42,029 nucleotides of DNA. Origin: a virus. Of the stretch, positions 17,338 to 24,933 are shown in pieces; within the stretch, counting starts at the first letter, position 1, and the number at the start of each line of letters is the position of its first letter. The DNA lies in IMG/VR virus record IMGVR_UViG_3300042301_001326, positions 1 through 42,029 of that record. One strand, written 5' to 3'. The position numbers and the translations under genes were made by a program. Below the pieces are notes generated by a model. It was not told the DNA's origin. It saw only the letters and a list, made by a program, of their open reading frames with translations, and made no database searches.

Positions 17338-19275
17338 TTATACCGCTTTACTGATATCGGTGATATCGCAAGCACCTGCAACACAAGCTAAATCTTGTAC
17401 AGATGTAGTACCGTCAAATGTTTCATATATTTCAAGCCATTTCCAATCAAGGTCTTCTGGTGTTTCAGACAATAGTTTTTCATACTCTGCCTTTGTAATT
17501 TCTTGATATGGAGCTTGCTGATATGTGTGCTCTGAATAAGGCAAGAATGATACTCCTGACATTTCATCAATATGGTCATATACCCAAGCACCTACTGCCA
17601 TCCATTCATCTTCTTTAACTGAAACAGTAATAGATGGTTTGTGCTCCGCCCAATGTCTTTGGTATGTAAGCCAAATATCTAAATGCTGAACAGCAGTTAA
17701 ATCTTCACGAAGTTTTGCACCTTCTGGTGCTGCAATAGGAAATGTAAACACCATAGTATCGTTTGGCTTCATTACATCTGGCTCGTGCTTTACACCCATA
17801 TCTACAAGGAATGAAGTAATTGGGTCTTTCATGTCTCCACGAATAGTGCGAGCATAATATTGAGAGTGCCAAGGGTGCATTCCTGAAGATGCATTTACCA
17901 ACTGAGAAACTGTTCCAGAAGGCTTAACACAAGTAATAGCTGCAGCCTGATTAATACCAATTTTTTGTGCCCACTTTTTATTTACCGCAACAGATACTTC
18001 ACGAAGTTCGTCTAACCATAGAGATAGCTTTTCTACGCCCTCAGAGCCATTCAGAACACGATGGGATAGCTGACCAGTTAATGAGACACCAAGTAATCTT
18101 TCTTCCTCTGAGTTCTTCTGCCAGATTTTTCTTAGATATTTGAATCTTGTAAAAGTAGACTGAACTGTACCAAGAATTGTTGCAAGTTCTACCTTAGCCT
18201 TAAGGTCTTCTAGGGTATCTGTATCTCTAACAATAACTTCGGTTAGGTTACAGAACTGGTAAGGACGAAGAATGATTTCTGAACAAGGGTTAGTTCCAAA
18301 GTCTACGGTTGAGTCTCTTCTACCATTTTTTGCTGCAACTTTTTGTGCTGCCTCACGACTAAAGATGCCTCTTTCTCCAGATTTTGAATCGTACAAAGAC
18401 TTCCATTCGTCCATAAAAACTTCCATAGTTGGTCTTGTATTGTAAACCGCAGAATTATTTGCAAGGGCTCTTTGACCAGAGTATTCCCACCAAGAACCTG
18501 ATTTTGCTGCTGCCATATTACGATCTTCAAGGTCTGATAGTGAAATCATTGCTGAACGGCGTACACCGCCTACGACTACAACCTCTGCAACCTTACACAT
18601 TAAGTCATGTGCTTCTAGGGGTGTTAGTTTTCTTCCCTTTGCATTCTTTAAAAGTGCAATAGAAAACTTAAATAAACGATCTAGTGGGTCTGGACCAGAT
18701 GCACGACCACCAAATGTTTTTAGGCGAGCACCTGCTGGTCTAACATTAGACATATCCCATTCTGGAATCTGACCTTGCCATAAAAGTGCAAGAAGTTCTT
18801 TAAATGCTCTTGCCCATCCTGCTTTTGAGTCCTCTACAACAATTACAGAACCTGTTGGCTCAAAGTGTTCGCTAACTTCTGGAAGTTGGTTAACGTAGCG
18901 TGATTCTACGGAGTATCCCACACCAGTTCCACACATCAGAATATACATTGCTTCATCGAATGATCTTAAACTATCTACTGGCATGTAAGCACAGTTATAG
19001 ATGCAGGTGTTGTCTCTTTCGAGAGCTGGACCTGCTGTCATAAATGCTCTCATGGATGGCATTACTTTTGTTTCAAGAATTGCAGACTTAATTTCTTTAA
19101 TTGTTTTTGAATCAACAGTAAAATCACTGTGTCTGCTCAATGCATCAAAGATGTAATCACTATAACGTGATACAGTTTCTTCCCAGTTTTCTCTACGATT
19201 ATCTTCTTCTCTCCACCTTGCATATCTTGTCTTGTGGATTACTTGCTGGTATGCCGTTGGCAAAGAAACTGTCAT
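17338..19275 (-). CDS. nrdJ: Adenosylcobalamin-dependent ribonucleotide reductase (class II)
   Basis: This 645-residue enzyme reduces ribonucleotides to deoxyribonucleotides using a B12 radical. Evidence: an N-terminal cysteine segment DNTCIYNCAYMPV, the glycine-rich MCGTGVGYSVESR motif, a central NPCSEIILRPYQFCNLTE with the active-site region, CVKPSGTVSQLV for substrate phosphate binding, and a C-terminal CVAGAC redox pair. ATG at 19275 is chosen because GGAG lies 8 nt upstream; GTG at 19284 is too close to it. It sits in the late structural block, unlike most phage reductases, and its host must supply or take up cobalamin. Confidence 0.93.
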   Translation of the reverse strand: MTVSLPTAYQQVIHKTRYARWREEDNRRENWEETVSRYSDYIFDALSRHSDFTVDSKTIKEIKSAILETKVMPSMRAFMTAGPALERDNTCIYNCAYMPVDSLRSFDEAMYILMCGTGVGYSVESRYVNQLPEVSEHFEPTGSVIVVEDSKAGWARAFKELLALLWQGQIPEWDMSNVRPAGARLKTFGGRASGPDPLDRLFKFSIALLKNAKGRKLTPLEAHDLMCKVAEVVVVGGVRRSAMISLSDLEDRNMAAAKSGSWWEYSGQRALANNSAVYNTRPTMEVFMDEWKSLYDSKSGERGIFSREAAQKVAAKNGRRDSTVDFGTNPCSEIILRPYQFCNLTEVIVRDTDTLEDLKAKVELATILGTVQSTFTRFKYLRKIWQKNSEEERLLGVSLTGQLSHRVLNGSEGVEKLSLWLDELREVSVAVNKKWAQKIGINQAAAITCVKPSGTVSQLVNASSGMHPWHSQYYARTIRGDMKDPITSFLVDMGVKHEPDVMKPNDTMVFTFPIAAPEGAKLREDLTAVQHLDIWLTYQRHWAEHKPSITVSVKEDEWMAVGAWVYDHIDEMSGVSFLPYSEHTYQQAPYQEITKAEYEKLLSETPEDLDWKWLEIYETFDGTTSVQDLACVAGACDITDISKAV

Positions 19276-19343
19276 TATATTCACTCCGTATTATATTATT
19301 CCCAGATTGGGTTAGATATCTATTGTACCGTATTTGATGTTAG

Positions 19344-19372
19344 TTGTCTAATTAAAATCGGTGTGATAAGAT
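19344..19372 (+). promoter_or_regulatory. Promoter with leaderless start for the 19379 gene
   Basis: TTGTCT (19344-19349), a 17-bp spacer and TAAGAT (19367-19372) form a good sigma-70-type promoter. Only 6 nt separate the -10 from ATG at 19379, so the transcript should begin at the start codon. Confidence 0.65.
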
Positions 19373-19378
19373 TAACAA

Positions 19379-19591
19379 ATGATAACGATACAAGAACTTC
19401 ATAGATATGGAGAATTAGTTGAGCAAGGTTTTCTACCACCTATACCTTGTCCAATGAGTACAGAACATATGCCACCAATTCCTTTTGTTAAAGATGATGA
19501 AGTTGTTATGTGGTGTTTAGAGTGTGACACAAAGTTACACCTGGGACAAAGAAAAGTTACATTAATTAAAAAATTAATTGGTAATATCTGA
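19379..19591 (+). CDS. Small plus-strand zinc-ribbon-like protein
   Basis: The 70-residue protein starts MITIQELHRYGELVEQGF and has cysteines at CPMSTEHMPP and WCLECD, which may hold a metal. It is the only plus-strand gene in the late block and lies divergently from the ribonucleotide reductase, under its own leaderless promoter. Its 3' end overlaps the end of a convergent fibre gene by 18 nt. I do not recognise a family. Confidence 0.65.
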   Translation: MITIQELHRYGELVEQGFLPPIPCPMSTEHMPPIPFVKDDEVVMWCLECDTKLHLGQRKVTLIKKLIGNI

Positions 19592-19906
19592 GACTACAGT
19601 TATTGGACCTTTAAGAATTGTAGAAACAACTCCTGAAGTTACCATTTGAATATCATATTCATAAATCTTTGAACCATTAAGTTTGGCTGATTCTGAAGAA
19701 GGTAGAGTTACTGTTAATTCTCCTGCAGTTGCATTTGTAATACTAGTTGTAAACTCAGCAACTTTTGTTGTTTTACCTTTTTCTTTAATTTGTCCAGTAA
19801 AAGTATGACCAGTGATAATATAATCTTGACCACCAGATCCAAGTGTTAAATTAAAAGCAAAGGTATCGCCCTTATAGATTCTAAAAGCTTTGAACCCTGG
19901 CATCAT
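19574..19906 (-). CDS. Baseplate/fibre-associated beta protein
   Basis: This 110-residue protein (MMPGFKAFRIYKGDTFAFNL) resembles the N-terminal beta domains of BppU-type upper baseplate proteins: KGDTFAFNL, a HTFTGQIKEKG strand and a C-terminal YEYDIQMV strand. Its ATGATG start is coupled to the fibre gene stop (TAATGATG). It likely caps or attaches the fibre; binding partner not determined. Confidence 0.6.
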   Translation of the reverse strand: MMPGFKAFRIYKGDTFAFNLTLGSGGQDYIITGHTFTGQIKEKGKTTKVAEFTTSITNATAGELTVTLPSSESAKLNGSKIYEYDIQMVTSGVVSTILKGPITVVSDITN

Positions 19907-20958
19907 TAGCCAACAACTACCGTCTTAAGGCTAGTTGCAGTTGCATTTGTTGTAACTGTAACAGTATTTGCATCTGTAATAACAATATCTGCCTCTACCT
20001 GAGATCCAGATAGGTAGCAACTAACAGTTACGTCAGAAGTGTTTAGGTTATGAGTAATTGTGTGAGTTGTTCCAGTTGTAGTTGTAACATATTTTCTGGC
20101 AATTGCAATTTCTGAACCAGCTATACCAGCTGTCCAGTTATCACTTGTTTCATTCCAAATAAGGGAGGCATTTGTGGATGTTCCACGTTCTACTTCAATA
20201 CCTGCATTAACAGACGGTGTACCAGTTACAGTTGAGTTAAGAAGGAAAAGATTATCTTCAACATTTACTGTTGTTGTTGAGAAAGAATTAATATTTCCAA
20301 CAATGTCTAGGTCTCCATTAACCTTAAGGTCTCCAGCAACAACTACGTTAGTTGGAAGACCAATTTTTACTGCTCCAGTATAAGGACCAGTTCCAGTTCC
20401 TTCTGTAATAGATATTTCATTGGTTGTTCCAGCAACACTTAGTACACCAGTATTTGTTAGTGCAAGTGTTCCACCTGGATCACCATAGGAAACAGATATT
20501 CCTGTATGTGTTGAAGAAGTTAAAATATTTCCAATTACATCTTCTGATGCTTCTGTAAAGTTAGAAATCTTTGATGAAGTAATTTCTGGAATGTCTGCAG
20601 CAACTAGTGATCTAAATGTTGGTATTGCAGATGTGGAGCCAGATGATGGACCAGAAAGAACGGTGTTTACTGCTACGTTATTCCACTCAAAATCAAGTGT
20701 TCCGTTGTATGCAGCTGGGGAACCAGTAACTGTAAATAGGTCTGGGGCGGTTAGGGTAATAGATACAGATGGAACGTCATCTGTGTAAGCAATAGTCTTG
20801 TAAGTAGTACCATTGTGCACCTTCAGTCTTTTTGCTGTTGAGTTGTAATAAACTCTAGATTCCGTACCTGACGGATCTGTTGATAGATCTTCAAATACGA
20901 ACTGCTTAGCCTTATTAAGATTAAGGTCTAAGTCTACTAAAAATAGTTTAGATGCCAT
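19906..20958 (-). CDS. Tail fibre-like protein
   Basis: This 350-residue Thr/Ser/Asn-rich protein starts MASKLFLVDLDLNLNKAKQF. It has fibre-type features: a short N-terminal attachment segment (RVYYNSTAKRLKVHNGT), repeated beta units with a VAADIPEITSSKISNF segment, GDLKVNGDLDIVGNI typical of trimeric phage fibres, and a C-terminal THTITHNLNTSDVTVSCYL receptor-type domain. AAGGGG precedes ATG at 20958. It probably recognises the host surface. Confidence 0.8.
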   Translation of the reverse strand: MASKLFLVDLDLNLNKAKQFVFEDLSTDPSGTESRVYYNSTAKRLKVHNGTTYKTIAYTDDVPSVSITLTAPDLFTVTGSPAAYNGTLDFEWNNVAVNTVLSGPSSGSTSAIPTFRSLVAADIPEITSSKISNFTEASEDVIGNILTSSTHTGISVSYGDPGGTLALTNTGVLSVAGTTNEISITEGTGTGPYTGAVKIGLPTNVVVAGDLKVNGDLDIVGNINSFSTTTVNVEDNLFLLNSTVTGTPSVNAGIEVERGTSTNASLIWNETSDNWTAGIAGSEIAIARKYVTTTTGTTHTITHNLNTSDVTVSCYLSGSQVEADIVITDANTVTVTTNATATSLKTVVVG

Positions 20959-20972
20959 TTTATATATTCCCC

Positions 20973-21455
20973 TTAAGTAAGATATGCAACACCGCTAATT
21001 GCTACATTCATAACTATTTTAGCATTGTTTATGTCTATATACTGGATTGCTGTCTCAACCAATCTTTTATCGTTATCAACAACGGCAATATTTGGGAAAA
21101 ATCCAAGGTTATGTGGGATATTCCACTCATTAGATAAAGTAGACTGAGTGTGTACATATTTAACATTATTTACTGGATCAATGTTGATGTCTGGGTAGTC
21201 AATTACTACCGCACCAGTTTTACCATTTACAGAGGTCACTGGAATAACTACATCAGATATAGATACGTTTACATCTAAGGTTCCAGGATCATCTGACAGG
21301 TCTATGCTTGTCACATTAGTTATTGTGTCAACCTCAAGATTTGTTATTTCAGATACGGTGTTTACCCCAACTGAGTTAACTGTTTCTACTGGAGATACAG
21401 TAATTGAATCAATCAAATCAACTGTTTCTACTATAATTGTGTCTGGGGTTGGCAT
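20973..21455 (-). CDS. Short tail fibre / receptor-binding protein
   Basis: The 160-residue protein begins with Val/Thr-rich strands, then carries VTSVNGKTGAVVIDYPDI, a motif that marks many phage fibres, and ends with a HNLGFFPNIAVVDND receptor-type domain resembling the end of the neighbouring fibre. A TACAAT (21462-21467) lies 6 nt before ATG, suggesting a leaderless transcript starting at the end of the glycosyltransferase gene. Confidence 0.75.
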   Translation of the reverse strand: MPTPDTIIVETVDLIDSITVSPVETVNSVGVNTVSEITNLEVDTITNVTSIDLSDDPGTLDVNVSISDVVIPVTSVNGKTGAVVIDYPDINIDPVNNVKYVHTQSTLSNEWNIPHNLGFFPNIAVVDNDKRLVETAIQYIDINNAKIVMNVAISGVAYLT

Positions 21456-21459
21456 ATCT

Positions 21460-22419
21460 CTATTGTAACATCAAACGCTTAGCAACATTATCAAAATGTT
21501 CTGCTACAATGTTGTCCCAATTGTATTCCTTATGGATTTCTGCAGCTTGATCATAATATTGTGATAAAAGGGTTTCAATATTTTTTTCAGTATATTCAAT
21601 AACTTTTAAAAGGTCCTCATAGTCTGTTTTGTACATAAATCCTGGATGCGTTATGGTAAATGGATTGTGTGTAAGTGTTGAATTAACCATAAGATCTCCA
21701 ACGTATTCTTCATAGTCACACCAGCCACCAGCCACAATGCTAGGCATTCCAGTTCCAAGAGTTTGAAGCGGAATAAGACCAAAACCCTCTCCCCAAGACG
21801 GGTAAATAAGAGCGTGGTGTTCTTTAAAGAGTCTAATCATTTCAAAAGATGTATAAGTTTCACCAATTACATTTATGTTAGGCTCATTATCAAACTCAGG
21901 TAGTTGAACATGCTCGTATCCTTTAATTGTAAGAGTTACATCTTTACGACCAGAATATAGCTCAAGAAATGCATTTACTGTATCGTACAGATTTTTGCGG
22001 TATGCAGGATATCCAATATGAATAAACCTAATAGTATCTGTGAGTTCACGATTTTGAGGCTGAAATGTCTTATCTAATCCGTGTTTAAAGATATAAATAT
22101 TTTTATCTGTATATCTTCTAAATACATCTTTACAAAACTTATTAGGTACCCAAAATTCATCAACAAGGTCTAGGTTTCCTGATGCAGTCCAAGTTTTTGG
22201 AAACTGTGTTGATTCCCAAGCAGTATATCCAACCTTATAAGCTCTTGGATTAATAAACTTATAATCATCAGCATGTCCAAAAAATATCTCAAGGTCAGAA
22301 TTAGGTAAGCTATATCCTACTGGGTATTCTGTTTTAGCAAGTGCATTTACAATCTTTGCGGTGGCATGACCATAGCCAGTCCAAACTGCATTGTTTGGGT
22401 TATTGAAGCTAACCTTCAT
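21460..22419 (-). CDS. GT-B family glycosyltransferase (GT4-like)
   Basis: This 319-residue protein has the GT4 layout: an N-terminal MKVSFNNPNNAVWTGYGHAT, a middle VGYTAWESTQFPKTW, and the C-terminal nucleotide-sugar domain with RFIHIGYPAYRKNL, then a GEGFGLIPLQTLGTGMP motif containing the conserved E-x7-E type helix region. It acts on a sugar donor in the cytoplasm. Set beside fibre genes, it may glycosylate virion proteins or modify the host surface to block superinfection; target unknown. Confidence 0.85.
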   Translation of the reverse strand: MKVSFNNPNNAVWTGYGHATAKIVNALAKTEYPVGYSLPNSDLEIFFGHADDYKFINPRAYKVGYTAWESTQFPKTWTASGNLDLVDEFWVPNKFCKDVFRRYTDKNIYIFKHGLDKTFQPQNRELTDTIRFIHIGYPAYRKNLYDTVNAFLELYSGRKDVTLTIKGYEHVQLPEFDNEPNINVIGETYTSFEMIRLFKEHHALIYPSWGEGFGLIPLQTLGTGMPSIVAGGWCDYEEYVGDLMVNSTLTHNPFTITHPGFMYKTDYEDLLKVIEYTEKNIETLLSQYYDQAAEIHKEYNWDNIVAEHFDNVAKRLMLQ

Positions 22420-22424
22420 TTACT

Positions 22425-22721
22425 CTACTTTTCTAGTTTGTCTAAACGGTTTTCAATACGGGATATTGCATCTTTAATTGACGTACCGTGATTAGGTCTC
22501 ATTTCAAAGGATATGCAAGCAATTTCTTCTTCCATAAACTTTAATCTTTCTTGCATTCCAGGGCGACCTTCAAATCCTGGTCTTTCTTCTTCTCCGAAAT
22601 AATCATCAAGGAAGTGTATAAATCTTTTTACAAGCTTTGTGGCTTTATGTAATCCTACTCCAATAACTCCTATTGCAGTTACTGTAGCTGCTAACATTAT
22701 TAAAAAGTTAGTTGATTCCAT
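22425..22721 (-). CDS. Membrane-anchored coiled-coil protein
   Basis: The 98-residue product from ATG at 22721 has one N-terminal membrane span (FLIMLAATVTAIGVIGVGL), a basic stretch, and a C-terminal coiled coil (HGTSIKDAISRIENRLDKLE). The HGTS-IKDA pattern recurs in actinophage proteins near holins, so a lysis or holin-accessory role is possible. TATAAT at 22727-22732 ends 5 nt before ATG, suggesting a leaderless transcript. Confidence 0.7.
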   Translation of the reverse strand: MESTNFLIMLAATVTAIGVIGVGLHKATKLVKRFIHFLDDYFGEEERPGFEGRPGMQERLKFMEEEIACISFEMRPNHGTSIKDAISRIENRLDKLEK

Positions 22722-22746
22722 ATTCAATTATACACTTCCAAAAAAA

Positions 22747-23070
22747 CTACTTCGAGGTAGTCTTCTTTGCTGTGGATTTCTTTGCTGTGGTTACAGCCTT
22801 CTTTGCTGGTGCCTTCTTAGTAACAGCAGCCTTAACTGCCTTTGTTACTTCAACAGCTACTTCATCAGGAGTTGACTTTCCTGAGACTTTTCCAAAAGCA
22901 ATATCGTTCTTGTTAAAGAAACGGATGGCTACTGGTGCAAAAGCTGCTACCAAAGCATTTAGATATAAATATGGATCAGTAATACCTGCCATATAAAGAG
23001 CAATGGATGCACCCAAAAATGAGCGACCATAAGACTTAATAATTTCTAAGTTTTCTTTCGATAAAGTCAT
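22747..23070 (-). CDS. Holin-like membrane protein with histone-H1-like tail
   Basis: This 107-residue protein has two hydrophobic helices at residues about 13-30 and 33-50 (SFLGASIALYMAGI, LYLNALVAAFAPVAI), a holin-like topology. The C-terminal 40 residues are Lys/Ala/Thr repeats (KKAPAKKAVTTAKKSTAKK) like histone H1 or HU tails. The tail could bind cell wall polymer or nucleic acid. It starts with AAAGG before ATG at 23070. Confidence 0.65.
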   Translation of the reverse strand: MTLSKENLEIIKSYGRSFLGASIALYMAGITDPYLYLNALVAAFAPVAIRFFNKNDIAFGKVSGKSTPDEVAVEVTKAVKAAVTKKAPAKKAVTTAKKSTAKKTTSK

Positions 23071-23402
23071 TGACTTTTCCTTTTCTATGTTTTATAATAT
23101 ATGTCATATATATGTTATATATTATATATATTAAATATAATTAATATTCTTAATATACTTAATATGTATAAACCTTTAATATATATATAATTACAATTAT
23201 AGCGATAAAAGTTCTTTCGGTCAATATCTTTCGAAAATTTTTAAGAATTGTTATACAAACTTAATAAATTCTATCTCCTGATTTAATTTTAAAAAATTCG
23301 GCGATTTGCGGTTCGGCGGCGAGAACAGAACACACCCATACGCAAAATGCGTGTATAGAGCATATAGAGGCTATAATGGGTATCTAGAGAAAAGAGCCAG
23401 GC
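23071..23402. other. AT-rich divergent intergenic region
   Basis: About 330 bases without a gene. Positions 23091-23220 are almost only A and T with alternating TATATA runs, which may be an easily melted or bent segment. The right part holds a perfect dyad (23340-23352) and the promoter of the 23403 gene. Confidence 0.6.
23340..23377 (+). promoter_or_regulatory. Promoter with palindromic operator candidate
   Basis: A perfect -10 TATAAT lies at 23372-23377. A dyad ACGCA-AAA-TGCGT at 23340-23352 covers the expected -35 position, so a bound regulator could block RNA polymerase. The gene starts at 23403. Confidence 0.5.
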
Positions 23403-23615
23403 ATGGAAAATGAAGATAATATCCAAGAAACAGTTGACAACGCCAACGACAATATTGGAACAGTTTTATATATCATGCTTGGACGAATATATGATCTACT
23501 TGTCCTGCTAAATGATGCTAATGGAAAATCAGAAGAAGTTTTGCGTATTATGGAATTACATAAAAATGGAATGCTTATGTGTCCTTTGCCATCACTGAGC
23601 ACACCTAGTGAATAA
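23403..23615 (+). CDS. Small acidic helical protein, function unknown
   Basis: The 70-residue protein (MENEDNIQETVDNANDNIGT) is acidic at the N-terminus, then a helix (LYIMLGRIYDLLVLLND) with a leucine-rich face suitable for pairing, and a Pro/Ser-rich end. It is convergent with Hsp20 and has its own promoter with an operator-like dyad. I do not recognise it. Confidence 0.65.
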   Translation: MENEDNIQETVDNANDNIGTVLYIMLGRIYDLLVLLNDANGKSEEVLRIMELHKNGMLMCPLPSLSTPSE

Positions 23616-23650
23616 GAGCCTTTTTAATTCTTGCTCAGGAATATTTGTTC

Positions 23651-24082
23651 TTACCGTCTACCGATTTTTTTAAAATCATTAATTTCGATAGCTTTAGGTT
23701 TCTTTTCATCTGGAACTACCTTTTCAATCGAAATAAGTAGCATTCCATCAACAAGATGACACTCTTTTGTAACCATATATTCTGCTAGAGAGAATGTTCT
23801 TGTGAACTTTCTACCAGCGATTCCTTTATGTAAGTATTCACCATCTGTTTCAGGAAGTTCTCCTTCTACCGTCACACAGCAATCTTCTTCTGTAATGGTT
23901 AGATTTGATTTGTTGTATCCAGCTACCGCTAATTCAATAATGAAGTTCTCATCATTTACTTTTCTTACGTTATATGGAGGAAAACTCGTAGAGTTTGTCC
24001 TTGACATTTCTTCGAACTTAGGAAATAGACTATCCCATCCGATCATATATGGGCTATTAAAGCTCCATGCGTTTGTTACCAT
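23651..24082 (-). CDS. Hsp20 / alpha-crystallin small heat-shock protein
   Basis: The 143-residue protein has the alpha-crystallin domain at residues about 35-128: FIIELAVAGYNKSNLTIT, CCVTVEGELPET, KFTRTFSLAEYM and a GMLLISIEKVVPDE strand, with the usual Asp/Gly spacing. It ends with a KAIEI tail that fits the I-x-I type C-terminal motif. Small heat-shock proteins hold unfolded proteins without ATP; phages sometimes encode them, probably aiding virion assembly. AAAGGAGC precedes ATG at 24082. It is the most upstream gene of the late block here. Confidence 0.9.
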   Translation of the reverse strand: MVTNAWSFNSPYMIGWDSLFPKFEEMSRTNSTSFPPYNVRKVNDENFIIELAVAGYNKSNLTITEEDCCVTVEGELPETDGEYLHKGIAGRKFTRTFSLAEYMVTKECHLVDGMLLISIEKVVPDEKKPKAIEINDFKKIGRR

Positions 24083-24218
24083 TTTTTGCTCCTTTTAAGC
24101 GAGTTAATTTACATCCCCATAAGGCAGATGCATTCTTATATTTTACCCCGATTTTTATTTAAAATATTTAAATGTTATCAAATTGTTATACTAAAGTTAC
24201 CAAAATGTTATTATATTA

Positions 24219-24235
24219 TTGCAAAGTCTTTGCAA
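24219..24235. repeat. Perfect inverted repeat TTGCAAAG-T-CTTTGCAA
   Basis: An 8-bp perfect dyad around a central T in the divergent region between Hsp20 and the early genes. It has the size of an operator for a dimeric regulator. No gene overlaps it. Confidence 0.6.
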
Positions 24236-24356
24236 GTCCATTTTCATCAAAATGTGAATGGTATTTTAATTTGTATGATACGGATATTAACGAAAGAAAA
24301 TCAAAAAAGAGTAGTGAGCACATAGGATAATAAGAAAAGTAGCTATTTATTGCCAA

Positions 24357-24485
24357 ATAATTCACCCTAATTAAAAGTCTTTGATCCTGGCAAAATATTC
24401 ACCCTAGATAAAAGTAGCTCTTTTACCAAAATATTCACCCTACCCAAAAAGAGCTCTTTTCTGTTAATATTCACCCTGTGGATAA
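24357..24485 (+). repeat. Iterons AATATTCACCCT with DnaA-like box
   Basis: Four copies of AATATTCACCCT start at 24357 (ATAATTCACCCT, imperfect), 24394, 24430 and 24466, spaced 37, 36 and 36 bp. A 14-bp palindrome AAAAGAGCTCTTTT lies at 24447-24460. The last copy runs into TGTGGATAA (24477-24485), the reverse of the DnaA box TTATCCACA. Layout is like iteron origins or partition sites. Confidence 0.75.
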
Positions 24486-24535
24486 CTTGTGTATCATTGT
24501 TTACCTAATGTTCATCTAACACACACCCCAAAGTC

Positions 24536-24564
24536 CCAAAATTGTCAGACCCTAATGATAGGTT
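24536..24564 (+). promoter_or_regulatory. Early promoter 1 of the TGTCAnACC family
   Basis: CCAAAA, a 17-bp spacer with TGTCAGACC (24543-24551) and ending TGA, then TAGGTT (24559-24564). It is the weakest -10 of the set and drives the 24659 gene through a leader of about 90 nt with a tandem repeat. Confidence 0.55.
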
Positions 24565-24586
24565 TATCTTATAAACAAGGTTAAGT

Positions 24587-24632
24587 ATGAGCCTAGCAAA
24601 TAAGCCCGCAAGGGATGAGCCTAGCAAATAAG
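24587..24632 (+). repeat. Tandem 18-bp repeat in the 5' leader
   Basis: ATGAGCCTAGCAAATAAG occurs at 24587-24604 and 24615-24632, 10 bases apart. Each copy reads as a tiny frame M-S-L-A-N-K, so it could be a duplicated leader peptide start or RNA element. Confidence 0.7.
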
Positions 24633-24658
24633 ACTAACCACTAACGGAAGGCAACTCT

Positions 24659-24781
24659 ATGAATGAGTTAGCATTAGAGAACATCACTAAGACTAAGTGT
24701 CTTGAGTGTGGTGACAACCTGACCTCTTGGGAAACAACAGGCTATTGCATTATCTGCGAGCCTGATGAGTATGACATCTAG
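24659..24781 (+). CDS. Zinc-ribbon microprotein (40 aa), copy 1
   Basis: MNELALENITKTKCLECGDN begins a 40-residue protein with two CxxC pairs (CLEC, CIIC), enough to bind one zinc. The 36-residue product at 25307 is a close paralog (shared MNELALE-IT-CL-CGD pattern), so this gene duplicated locally. CGGAAGGC lies before the start. Function unknown; zinc ribbons of this size usually bind nucleic acid or proteins. Confidence 0.7.
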   Translation: MNELALENITKTKCLECGDNLTSWETTGYCIICEPDEYDI

Positions 24782-24815
24782 GCATACCGCCCGACACGCC
24801 CGAGAGGGGCGACCC

Positions 24816-24824
24816 TGTGGATAA
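24816..24824 (-). repeat. DnaA-box-like TGTGGATAA
   Basis: This is the reverse of TTATCCACA, identical to the box at 24477-24485, next to a GGGGCGACCC hairpin. Confidence 0.5.
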
Positions 24825-24876
24825 CTAAGCATTAAGTATATGTGACGTAACTCACTGAAATTATGGCGTGTCTGGC

Positions 24877-24905
24877 TTGATAATGTCAGACCTATCTGCT
24901 AAGGT
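24877..24905 (+). promoter_or_regulatory. Early promoter 2 of the TGTCAnACC family
   Basis: TTGATA, 17-bp spacer holding TGTCAGACC (24884-24892) and ending TGC, then TAAGGT. A TCACTGAAAT half-element lies upstream at 24852-24861. It drives the 24934 gene. Confidence 0.8.
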
Positions 24906-24933
24906 GAAACCATAAGATGAAACGAGGTGCTAG

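Larger units (their letters stand above)
24083..24658. other. Divergent control region between late and early blocks
   Basis: About 575 bases with no convincing gene. From left to right it holds an AT-rich stretch, a perfect dyad at 24219-24235, four 12-bp iterons with 36-37 bp period (24357-24477), a 14-bp palindrome (24447-24460), a DnaA-box-like TGTGGATAA (24477-24485), an operator-type promoter (24536-24564) and an 18-bp tandem repeat (24587-24632). Confidence 0.7.

Noticed and set aside
23340-24082. Heat-shock operator (CIRCE or HAIR) for Hsp20
   Set aside because: Neither the TTAGCACTC/GAGTGCTAA nor the CTTGAGT/ACTCAAG pattern is found upstream of the Hsp20 gene.
24086-24325. 79-codon plus-strand ORF in the divergent region
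   Set aside because: Starts within the Hsp20 upstream sequence, composition looks like translated A/T-rich DNA, and it spans a perfect dyad.
24357-24485. Possible CRISPR array because of 36-bp periodicity
   Set aside because: The repeated unit is only 12 bp, the remaining sequence between units is partly similar and A/T-rich rather than unique spacers, and no cas genes are nearby. Iterons fit better.
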